This document shows, one piece after another, positions 1 through 6,105 of a stretch of DNA of 6,214 nt. Positions within the stretch are counted from its first letter, which is position 1. Each line of letters starts with the position of its first letter. The stretch is from Candidatus Omnitrophota bacterium (lineage in GTDB: Bacteria; Omnitrophota; Gorgyraeia; Gygaellales; JAHJCI01): contig JAHJCI010000163.1 of NCBI GenBank assembly GCA_018813085.1, positions 1-6,214 of the forward strand, written 5' to 3'. A program made the translations under genes and the position numbers. Below the pieces are notes generated by a model. The model was not told where the DNA came from. It saw only the letters and a program-made list of their open reading frames with translations, and made no database searches.

Positions 1-16
1 AAATTGCTATCTTCAT
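1..16 (-). CDS. Start of an unidentified gene overlapping the polA stop (5 codons visible)
   Basis: An ATG on the minus strand at 16-14 shares one base with the polA stop codon (TAATG arrangement), and only M-K-I-A-I can be read before the window ends. A strong AAGGAGG Shine-Dalgarno lies four bases upstream inside the last polA codons, so this is very likely a real start, translationally coupled to polA. The product cannot be identified from five residues. Dephospho-CoA kinase (coaE) is one candidate, because such proteins often start with a short M-K-(I/V)-(I/A)-(G/I) strand leading into a P-loop and coaE is near polA in several bacteria, but that is inference only. Confidence 0.6.
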
Positions 17-2550
17 TATACCTCCTTCATCTCCATCCAGTTCCTACCCTGCTTAAGCACTACTTTAACAGGAACGCTGAGGCTAAAACAGGTCTCCATT
101 TTATGGCGGACCAATTCTATAATACTCTTTAATTCCGCTTCAAAGACATCAAAAACAAGCTCATCGTGGATCTGTAAAATCAATCTTGACTTGAGCCCGA
201 GCTTAGTTATCTTGGAATGAATCTCGAGCATCGCCTTCTTGATAAGGTCTGCTGCTGAGCCCTGTATGGGGGTATTCACCGCCTGCCTCTCGGAAAACTG
301 GCGTATTCCGGCGTTCTTGCTGTTAATCTGGGGGATATATCTTCTCCTGCCGAGTATTGTCGTTACGTAACCGTCTTTTCTGGCTCGTTCAATTTGTTCC
401 TGGATATAATCTTTAACCATAGGGTATCTTAAAAAATACATATCAATGAAAGCACTTGCCTCTGCCTGGGAAATATCCAAATCACGGCTTAACCCAAAAC
501 TGCTCAACCCGTAAACAATGCCGAAATTAATCCTCTTGGCTGTCTCGCGCATCTTATCGTCGACCTCATTCTGTTCTAATCCATAAATTAAAGAAGCTGT
601 GGAAAGATGAATGTCTTCATTATTCCCAAATGCCAGAATCAGAGCGGCATCCTGGGACAAATGCGCCAGAATCCTTAATTCTATTTGCGAATAATCAGAG
701 GATAAAAGGCAATAATCCTTGCCTGCGGAAATTACCGCCTTCCTGATCCGGCGGCCTATCTCTGTTTTTATGGGCAGATTCTGCAAATTAGGGCTGGTAG
801 AACTTAACCTGCCTGTCTGAGTGCCGGTCTGGTTAAAGCAAGCATGGATTCTTTTTGTACGGGAATCAACCAGTACCGGAAAAGCATCGATATATGTAGA
901 CTTTATCTTTGTTAACTTGCGGTATTGGAGTAAAATCTCGGGCAAGGGATGAAACTGAGCAAGCATCCTGAGGACTTCTTCGTCGGTAGAGGGGCCGCTT
1001 TTAGTCTTCTTTCTGGCCGGCAGCTTTAGTTTTTCAAATAAAATACTTCTTAGCTGTTTTGGGGAATTAATATTGAACTGACAGCCGGACAGTTTATATA
1101 TTTCATCAACCAACCCGATTAATTTTGCCTCGACCTCAGAAGCGAGTGATTTTAATAATTCCAAGTCAAGTGCCACCCCGGCTATCTCCATATCTGCCAG
1201 GACCTCTACTAAAGGCATCTCAAGATTAAAGAAGAGCGAATTCAATTCTTTGTCTTTTAATTCTTTTTCTAAGATATTTTTAAGCCTGGCAATCAGCAGG
1301 CACGCCGTATCCTGGGACAAATTCTGATTATCAAACACCTCTTTCAGATAATCCCAGGCAAGGTCAGGCAAATCGTAACTTGGGCTGGATGAATTCAACA
1401 AGTATGCTGCTATCATCGTATCAAAAAATAAACCCTCTAATTTTATGCCCTGCTTAGCCAACTCTACCTTCAAGTTCTTAAGGTTATGCCCTGTCTTCTT
1501 TATTGAGGGATTGCCTAATATCTCCCGGGCCTCTTTATCAAGAGCGCTAAAGCTAGAACTCTTAAAGGCTTTTGCGGAAATATCCATGAAACTAACCTCT
1601 TCTTGGCGATAGAGTAAGATTAACTCCTCGCTCTTCTTTAATTCCGAAATTGTTTTCGACTGCATAAGCTCAGTATTCCCGGCATCATTTTTAAAGGGTA
1701 AATTCGCAAGCAAGCGCTTAAATTCCAGCTGCCTGAATATACTATGAAGAAGGGAATAATCCGGCTCTTTCAGCTTTAAGTCTTCTAAATCAAATTCAAG
1801 TTCCAGGTCATCCCTTAGCCTGGCTATCCTGCGGTTCAATCTAATCTGTTCAACCGACTCCTCTATCGCATCATGCAACCTCTGCGGCTTAATGCTCTCA
1901 AGGTTATCGATAATACCTTCTACGGATTGAAAATCTTTAATTAACTTAGAAGCCGTCTTCGGCCCTATGCCCTTTACGGAAGGAATATTATCCGCAGGGT
2001 CCCCTGCCAGGGAAATAAAATCGACAAACTGCTTGGGCTTTATGCCGAATTGCTCTTTGATTTTGCCTGAATCATAAACTACCCCTTTATCTTTATAAGG
2101 GCTAAAAACCACAACCTGTTCATCCACTAATTGAAATATATCTTTATCAGAACTGATTATCATAACATCCAATTTTTCTTCCCTTGCCTTGCGGCTGAGC
2201 GAAGCTATCAGGTCATCAGCCTCAAAACCGCGTTTTTCAAATATAGGAATACCGTAGGCCCGGATGATCTCTTTTATGATAGGTATCTGGCTGCTCAATT
2301 CATCGGGCATAGCAGGGCGCTGAATTTTATATTCCGCAAACTCGCGCTGGCGAAAGGTATCGCGCGATACGTCAAAACAGGCTCCCACATATTCAGGCTT
2401 CTCCTGTTTTAGAATTTTATTCAAAAAATTGACAAACCCGAGCACCGCATTGGTAGGCTGTCCGAATGAAGTACTTAATCCCTTTAGGGCATAAAAAGCC
2501 CGGTAGCTAAATGCGGTAGCATCAATCAGGCACAATTGGGATCTACTCAT
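16..2550 (-). CDS. polA: DNA polymerase I (5' nuclease + polymerase, degenerate proofreading domain)
   Basis: This enzyme fills gaps and removes RNA primers during replication and repair in the cytoplasm. Numbered from the ATG at 2550 (844 aa), a 5' nuclease domain covers about 1-285: acidic residues D10, D60, E110/D112/D113, D135/D137 and D184/D187, then a helix-hairpin-helix G-I-G-P-K-T-A at 194-200. The middle, about 290-430, is a 3'-5' exonuclease fold without its D-x-E motif or later catalytic Asp residues. The polymerase domain carries T-G-R-L-S-S near 578-583, motif A D-Y-S-Q-I-E-L-R at 619-626, motif B with R668, K672, F676 and Y680, and motif C H-D-E at 795-797. Length is normal for the family. 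The frame stays open to a TTG at 2580, but the ATG places the first strand (L-C-L-I-D) where the family has it; neither start has a clear Shine-Dalgarno. The next gene overlaps its stop. Confidence 0.97.
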   Translation of the reverse strand: MSRSQLCLIDATAFSYRAFYALKGLSTSFGQPTNAVLGFVNFLNKILKQEKPEYVGACFDVSRDTFRQREFAEYKIQRPAMPDELSSQIPIIKEIIRAYGIPIFEKRGFEADDLIASLSRKAREEKLDVMIISSDKDIFQLVDEQVVVFSPYKDKGVVYDSGKIKEQFGIKPKQFVDFISLAGDPADNIPSVKGIGPKTASKLIKDFQSVEGIIDNLESIKPQRLHDAIEESVEQIRLNRRIARLRDDLELEFDLEDLKLKEPDYSLLHSIFRQLEFKRLLANLPFKNDAGNTELMQSKTISELKKSEELILLYRQEEVSFMDISAKAFKSSSFSALDKEAREILGNPSIKKTGHNLKNLKVELAKQGIKLEGLFFDTMIAAYLLNSSSPSYDLPDLAWDYLKEVFDNQNLSQDTACLLIARLKNILEKELKDKELNSLFFNLEMPLVEVLADMEIAGVALDLELLKSLASEVEAKLIGLVDEIYKLSGCQFNINSPKQLRSILFEKLKLPARKKTKSGPSTDEEVLRMLAQFHPLPEILLQYRKLTKIKSTYIDAFPVLVDSRTKRIHACFNQTGTQTGRLSSTSPNLQNLPIKTEIGRRIRKAVISAGKDYCLLSSDYSQIELRILAHLSQDAALILAFGNNEDIHLSTASLIYGLEQNEVDDKMRETAKRINFGIVYGLSSFGLSRDLDISQAEASAFIDMYFLRYPMVKDYIQEQIERARKDGYVTTILGRRRYIPQINSKNAGIRQFSERQAVNTPIQGSAADLIKKAMLEIHSKITKLGLKSRLILQIHDELVFDVFEAELKSIIELVRHKMETCFSLSVPVKVVLKQGRNWMEMKEV
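21..27 (-). promoter_or_regulatory. Shine-Dalgarno for the gene after polA
   Basis: The minus strand reads AAGGAGG here, four bases before the ATG at 16-14. It sits within the C-terminal Lys-Glu-Val codons of polA. It is far stronger than anything upstream of polA itself and supports reinitiation or direct initiation at the overlapping gene. Confidence 0.6.
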
Positions 2551-2610
2551 GATAGGAATTATCCGCTGCAGGCCGGCCAAAGACAGATTTAAACAATGTC
2601 TGGACTCAAA

Positions 2611-2638
2611 ACTATAAACCCTTTAAATTAATTAAAAA
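2611..2638 (-). promoter_or_regulatory. Weak promoter candidate for polA
   Basis: In the 120-base gap between the TPR stop and the polA ATG, the minus strand has TATAGT (2611-2616, five of six matches to the -10 consensus) with TTTTTA (2633-2638, three of six) 16 bases upstream, in very AT-rich DNA. The -35 match is poor, so this is only a candidate. Transcription could equally read through from the TPR gene, since no terminator is visible after 2671. Confidence 0.25.
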
Positions 2639-2670
2639 CATTGAGATAATAGGCTGGATAATAAAATCAA

Positions 2671-3525
2671 TTACTTCTGAATTCTTGAGGTAATTCCCGC
2701 GGCTATCTTATTAAGTTCGCGTTTTGCTTCCTGAAGGTTATCCTGCTGGTAATATCTTACTGCATTCTGAAAATAAATCTCCATTTCCCTAATGCGGGCT
2801 TTTTTCTCTAACTCGATCAACCTGACATGTACCTCGTCTCTTAACCTTAACAACGGCTCTTTATCTTCTATGTTAAGCGCCAGGGCCAAATCAATACTGT
2901 TAAGTGCTTTCTCATATTCCGCGGCTTGATAAAAATGCTTGGCATCTTCCAATAACTTGTTCGCCTCAGTCAATTCCCTTATCCTCTTCTCCTGCCTCTT
3001 TATGGATAATTCTTCTGCCAATGCCTGGGACTGTTGCCTGAGATACTCCTGTTTTAGTTCCGGCACAGCTTCCCTTAACTCGATGAGTCTTTGTTTTGCC
3101 TTCATTGTCCAGGGATCATCCGGTTTACCGAGCTCTACCCTTTTTTTCCAGAATTCAGCGGCCTTGCTGTACTCCTGCCTCTGTTCGTAGAGCATGGCAA
3201 GATTGGAATACAAAGTTGCATACCTGGGGTTAACCTTTAAGCCGGTTAGATAAACTTCCTCAGCCTTATCCTGCGAACCCTTAGCCTCATAAATAATACC
3301 CAGGTCATTATAAACTACTGCGAAATTAGGGTCCAGCGTTATCGCTTTCTGGTAACAAATCATGGCTTCGTCGATCCGCCCCTGATACTGAAACTCAAGA
3401 CCCTTATTCCTGTAAAACTGCGCCCGCTCTTGAAGCAAGGTTAAGCTTTCTGCAGTAAGTGCGGAAGTTGAGAAAAGGCAGATAATTAGGAATAGGAAAA
3501 CTAAAAATATACTCTTTTTAAACAT
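2671..3525 (-). CDS. Exported TPR and coiled-coil protein of unknown role
   Basis: The protein has 284 aa. Residues 1-25 look like a Sec signal peptide: two Lys followed by a long hydrophobic run, with likely cleavage near A22 or A25. A Cys at 16 has no proper lipobox, so it is probably not a lipoprotein. Three tandem tetratricopeptide repeats follow at about 35-68, 69-102 and 103-136, with the typical Gly/Ala/Tyr pattern and a Pro near each repeat end (L-D-P-N-F, V-N-P-R-Y). Residues 155-195 are rich in Lys, Glu, Gln and Leu and probably helical coiled coil; 192-225 and 246-275 look like further, weaker TPR-like helix pairs. TPR proteins of this kind are usually scaffolds in the periplasm or envelope; no partner can be named. 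No start lies upstream in frame before a TGA at about 3560. No Shine-Dalgarno precedes the ATG, and a promoter lies directly upstream. Confidence 0.88.
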   Translation of the reverse strand: MFKKSIFLVFLFLIICLFSTSALTAESLTLLQERAQFYRNKGLEFQYQGRIDEAMICYQKAITLDPNFAVVYNDLGIIYEAKGSQDKAEEVYLTGLKVNPRYATLYSNLAMLYEQRQEYSKAAEFWKKRVELGKPDDPWTMKAKQRLIELREAVPELKQEYLRQQSQALAEELSIKRQEKRIRELTEANKLLEDAKHFYQAAEYEKALNSIDLALALNIEDKEPLLRLRDEVHVRLIELEKKARIREMEIYFQNAVRYYQQDNLQEAKRELNKIAAGITSRIQK

Positions 3526-3533
3526 TTGAATTA

Positions 3534-3562
3534 AGAATACTAGAAAAAAATTGAAAAGTCAA
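3534..3562 (-). promoter_or_regulatory. Sigma-70-type promoter for the TPR gene, possibly giving a leaderless mRNA
   Basis: The minus strand has TTGACT (3557-3562, five of six to the -35 consensus) and TATTCT (3534-3539, four of six to the -10), separated by exactly 17 bases that include a seven-T run. Only eight bases (3526-3533) separate the -10 from the ATG, so the expected transcription start falls at or within a base or two of the start codon. That agrees with the absence of a Shine-Dalgarno. Confidence 0.6.
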
Positions 3563-3658
3563 GGGAAAATTGTTTTTCGCATTGCAAAAGCCGATTCCTG
3601 CGCTACCCCCCCACACCCAGTTGTTACCGGGCACACTAGAACGTATATCTGCGTGGGG
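3563..3658 (-). other. Non-coding stretch with short hairpins and a G7 tract
   Basis: No gene is visible here. In the minus-strand RNA sense, 3631-3616 folds as a six-pair hairpin (CCCGGT/ACTGGG, including one G-U pair) closed by an AACA tetraloop. It is followed within a few bases by a run of seven G (3612-3606). The C-tract on the plus strand (CCCCAC, 3609-3614) can also pair with GTGGGG at 3653-3658, enclosing that hairpin. The single G-U pair makes the hairpin stronger on the minus strand, that is, in RNA read through from acsB. No known RNA family is recognised. Confidence 0.35.
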
Positions 3659-3674
3659 TTAATCAGCAGATATA
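3644..3674 (-). repeat. Inverted repeat, alternative partner of the post-acsB hairpin
   Basis: TATATCTGC (3644-3652) and GCAGATATA (3666-3674) are perfect nine-base inverted copies separated by 13 bases. The second arm overlaps the left arm of the longer hairpin at 3659-3725, so the two structures exclude each other. Confidence 0.5.
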
Positions 3675-3725
3675 ATTTATCTCGCCGTGATTTTTCTATC
3701 TCTCTATAAATAATCTGCTGATTAA
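3659..3725 (-). repeat. Long inverted repeat two bases after the acsB stop
   Basis: TTAATCAGCAGAT (3659-3671) is matched by its perfect reverse complement at 3713-3725, a 13-pair stem. Inside it, about seven more A-U pairs (ATAAAT against ATTTAT) can form with single-base bulges, leaving a loop of about 25 bases. It starts two bases beyond the acsB stop codon. It may stabilise the acsB mRNA end or act as a transcription end, but no T tract follows on the minus strand, so it is not a standard intrinsic terminator. Confidence 0.6.
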
Positions 3726-3727
3726 AA

Positions 3728-5908
3728 TTACAAGAGAGGAGACAGCTTCAAAGCCGGATGTTCAACTTTAGCCAGGAAATCCAGAAGTTCTTCGGAATTC
3801 GTAGCTTGCGTCTCATCGGCTATTTTATCCACTAAGCCCGGGTGGCCGATTTCTTTACAGCGCTGTCTTAATTTATCGCCTAAAGTATCCTTTAATTCCT
3901 TAGGCAACCATACGATGCGTGCTAACCCGCCGTCAGCAGAGATAAATTTCTTGCTTAATATGTAAAGCCTGCCTATTCCTAAAAATCCCGGAGTCTGTAC
4001 ACCTCCCCCTACGGAACCGGCAAGGCCGGTAAAAGTCATACCGCAGGGAGTCATCCCGGAATAATCACGATGAACGACCATAAATCCGTTTGCCTCAGGG
4101 ATAATGGCAACTATGCATTCAAAACAGCCGCAGCTGGATTGAGGCGAATCCATAAGCGAATACATACTCACCTGGCTTATATTTTTATTTGATTTACTGT
4201 AAACAAAATCATTAACACTCTGCCATTGTCCTAGTTTATTATCAGATATCTGGCCCTTTACGACCGGCTGGTTCGGCCCGGTAGGAATAATCTCATAGCA
4301 GGTTTTTGCGTCAAGCCAGGAATAAGCACCACACAAGCCAAGGCGTTCGGGAGTTACAATGCAAACATGGTTTGGAGCAAAAGACTGACAGAGAAGGCAA
4401 GAATAAAAAGTATCTACACTTTCATCTGTCATTCCGCTGATACGCTCATCCCTCTCATCATAAGCCTTTTTCGCCTCTTTCAATAATTTTTCTACATCCT
4501 CCTGTTGAGTATAGAGTTTAACCTGCACCTTATCAACAACCGCACCGTATTCTTTATGCAGCATGGCGTGCAGGATAACTCCGATATGCTTAAGCCGGAA
4601 CCCTTTACTGAAAGCCTGCTGATTTATCCTTATCCAGTTCATCTCGCGCTGGCCGACATGCATTATTCCCATAGTATAATTCATATAGCGGTGAATTTGC
4701 CTCTCCAGGACCGGCTCAAAATCCTTCTGCATTTTACGGCCGGCAACCTCCACGATAATCGCCAAAGGCATTGATTTCTTTCCGTTTGGCGTCTCATCGA
4801 TATCCGGGCCGAAAATTTCAACCTTTCCGTCTTCGACTTCATCAGACTCCTTTGAAGTAAGATATTCAAAAGCCAGGGAAGCCTTTGAGCCGAATTCAAT
4901 ATAGAGCTGTTCCTTCCTTACCCTTTCACCTTCAAACGCGGCGGCATATGAGACGGGTATGGGAATTTCAGAAACGGTGACCTTAATGCCCCTTACCTCG
5001 ATTGCCCGCGCAACAATCTTCTTATGGTCTAATTCGCTGACCAACGCTTCATAGCTAGTTATGCCGGAGGGCTTAATTTCGGGAATTTTACTATCCGCAA
5101 TTATGGGAAAACCCATATTAATCGCTCCGGCGCCTGTGGCGTACTTTAAATCATCCACTTCGCCTAAGACCAGCCCAAAGGCAAAAACCCTTTCTTTTGT
5201 ATAAAGCAAACATTTCTTAGCCTGGCCTGCTTTTAATCCGCCGAATGTAAGCGCTGAACGAATTGCCCAGTTCAGGGGATAAATAGCAGAAATAGTATCC
5301 CTGCCGTAAGGAACGATATAATTATCCCAGCCCATTTCAACATCTTCTTCTATCAGCTGGTCAATTATAGAACGGCCGCCTGTAGAAGAGCCGACAAAAA
5401 TAAGTATATTCCTCTGCTGCAACTGCCGCACAATCTCAACTGCCGTCTGGTTATCGGGGGCTGCCCCCAGGACTGCCGCAAACCCGGTCATGCGCCCGTC
5501 AACAAGCTGTATTCCTAAAGAACGCATAATCGTATCGGTGAAAAAACCGTTGCAATCCTTTTGAGGCTCCTGGCCGTAAAGATAGCGTAAAGCCATAATT
5601 ATCTCTTCGCATAATAACGTAGCTATACCGGCATCAAGAGCATCCCCCAAATAAGGAAGCCATACCTTCTCTGACGGCAGAGAAGGCAGTAAAGAAGCGG
5701 CATGCTCTAAAATAGCTTTGGCATCCTTTAGAGTATTGACTTCCTTACCGACCAAGGCATACGCCATGGGCAAATAAAATGCGGTTTCCGGAAAACCCAG
5801 TTTTTCTGATTCCTGCTTTTCCTCTATTGCCTTATTCAGAAAGTCCTTGGCCTCTTTAAATATCTTTTCTGCTCCCCTGATGACCGATGCGGCAACAATC
5901 TTAGACAT
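3728..5908 (-). CDS. acsB: Acetyl-CoA synthase, A-cluster subunit of the CODH/ACS complex
   Basis: This is the central enzyme of the Wood-Ljungdahl pathway. It joins a methyl group from the corrinoid protein, CO from CO dehydrogenase and coenzyme A to make acetyl-CoA in the cytoplasm. The 726 aa length is close to the Moorella enzyme (729). The A-cluster is complete: C504, C507, C516 and C526 (spacing C-x2-C-x8-C-x9-C) would hold the Fe4S4 cluster, with C507 bridging to the proximal Ni, and the C-G-C at 593-595 would bind the distal Ni. All are offset by two from the Moorella numbering. F510, three residues after C507, and W425 also match conserved positions. The N-terminal domain (about 1-310), which contacts CO dehydrogenase in bacteria and is missing from archaeal CdhC, is present. 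The start has a perfect Shine-Dalgarno. None of acsA, acsC, acsD or acsE is adjacent in view, which is unusual. Confidence 0.97.
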   Translation of the reverse strand: MSKIVAASVIRGAEKIFKEAKDFLNKAIEEKQESEKLGFPETAFYLPMAYALVGKEVNTLKDAKAILEHAASLLPSLPSEKVWLPYLGDALDAGIATLLCEEIIMALRYLYGQEPQKDCNGFFTDTIMRSLGIQLVDGRMTGFAAVLGAAPDNQTAVEIVRQLQQRNILIFVGSSTGGRSIIDQLIEEDVEMGWDNYIVPYGRDTISAIYPLNWAIRSALTFGGLKAGQAKKCLLYTKERVFAFGLVLGEVDDLKYATGAGAINMGFPIIADSKIPEIKPSGITSYEALVSELDHKKIVARAIEVRGIKVTVSEIPIPVSYAAAFEGERVRKEQLYIEFGSKASLAFEYLTSKESDEVEDGKVEIFGPDIDETPNGKKSMPLAIIVEVAGRKMQKDFEPVLERQIHRYMNYTMGIMHVGQREMNWIRINQQAFSKGFRLKHIGVILHAMLHKEYGAVVDKVQVKLYTQQEDVEKLLKEAKKAYDERDERISGMTDESVDTFYSCLLCQSFAPNHVCIVTPERLGLCGAYSWLDAKTCYEIIPTGPNQPVVKGQISDNKLGQWQSVNDFVYSKSNKNISQVSMYSLMDSPQSSCGCFECIVAIIPEANGFMVVHRDYSGMTPCGMTFTGLAGSVGGGVQTPGFLGIGRLYILSKKFISADGGLARIVWLPKELKDTLGDKLRQRCKEIGHPGLVDKIADETQATNSEELLDFLAKVEHPALKLSPLL

Positions 5909-5915
5909 AGAAACT

Positions 5916-5922
5916 CCTCCTT
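5916..5922 (-). promoter_or_regulatory. Shine-Dalgarno of acsB
   Basis: The minus strand reads AAGGAGG, seven bases before the ATG at 5908. This fixes the acsB start. A five-base match to its complement lies in the loop of the hairpin just upstream (5952-5956). Confidence 0.85.
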
Positions 5923-5932
5923 AAATAAGCAG

Positions 5933-5969
5933 ATAACTTACGGAATTCTGAAAGGATGACGTAAGTTAT
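5933..5969 (-). repeat. Perfect 10-base inverted repeat in the acsB leader
   Basis: ATAACTTACG (5933-5942) and CGTAAGTTAT (5960-5969) are perfect inverted copies with a 17-base loop. The structure ends about ten bases from the acsB Shine-Dalgarno. In the acsB mRNA the loop contains UCCUU, complementary to AAGGA of that site. A -10-like TATAAC on the minus strand (5965-5970) overlaps one arm, without a good -35. The repeat also forms the left end of a larger palindromic region reaching 6087. Confidence 0.65.
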
Positions 5970-5983
5970 AGCGAAGCGTCTGC

Positions 5984-6053
5984 GAATTAATCCCGATAGC
6001 AACGAGAAAATTTAAAATAAATTTTTGAAGTGTTTTGCTATCGGGGCAAATTC
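5984..6053. repeat. Central palindrome of the divergent intergenic region
   Basis: CCCGATAGCAA (5992-6002) pairs perfectly with TTGCTATCGGG (6035-6045). Outside a three-base internal loop, GAATT (5984-5988) pairs with AATTC (6049-6053). In the AT-rich middle, AAAATTT (6007-6013) pairs with AAATTTT (6019-6025). All three stems are nearly concentric, so this is one long imperfect palindrome rather than chance matches. There is no T tract that would make it a terminator, and it lies between divergent genes where a terminator is not expected. Confidence 0.65.
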
Positions 6054-6062
6054 AGCCAGAGA

Positions 6063-6087
6063 CTTACGAGCGCTTGCGCTCAGTAAG
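6063..6087. repeat. Hairpin at the right end of the palindromic region
   Basis: CTTAC-GAGCG (6063-6072) pairs with CGCTC-GTAAG (6077-6081 and 6083-6087), with a single bulged A at 6082 and a CTTG loop, giving ten pairs. Its outer CTTAC/GTAAG arms repeat those of the hairpin at 5933-5969. It ends 18 bases before the plus-strand ATG. Confidence 0.6.
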
Positions 6088-6105
6088 CCTTGGCTTCATT
6101 TTGAA

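Noticed and set aside
2131..2412. Plus-strand open frame of 93 codons inside polA
   Set aside because: It lies antisense to the conserved 5' nuclease region, has no recognisable features and is a by-product of polA codon use.
2551..2580. Upstream TTG start for polA adding ten residues
   Set aside because: The extra residues do not resemble the family N-terminus and the TTG has no Shine-Dalgarno; the ATG at 2550 fits the usual start, though it too lacks a good site.
2581..2601. AGACA/TGTCT inverted repeat upstream of polA
   Set aside because: Only five pairs with an 11-base gap, too short to support an operator or hairpin.
2939..3190. Plus-strand open frame of 83 codons inside the TPR gene
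   Set aside because: It is antisense to clear coiled-coil and TPR sequence and shows no domain of its own.
3659..3725. Intrinsic terminator of acsB
   Set aside because: The stem is strong, but no T tract follows on the minus strand, so it was listed as an inverted repeat instead.
4505..4899. Open frames on both strands within acsB (4505-4774 plus, 4681-4899 minus)
   Set aside because: Both overlap conserved acetyl-CoA synthase sequence in other frames and have no support as genes.
3665..5935. AGCAGATA on both sides of acsB (3665-3672 and 5928-5935 region) as flanking repeats of an inserted segment
   Set aside because: The shared stretch is only about eight bases and is embedded in different inverted repeats; chance is a sufficient explanation.
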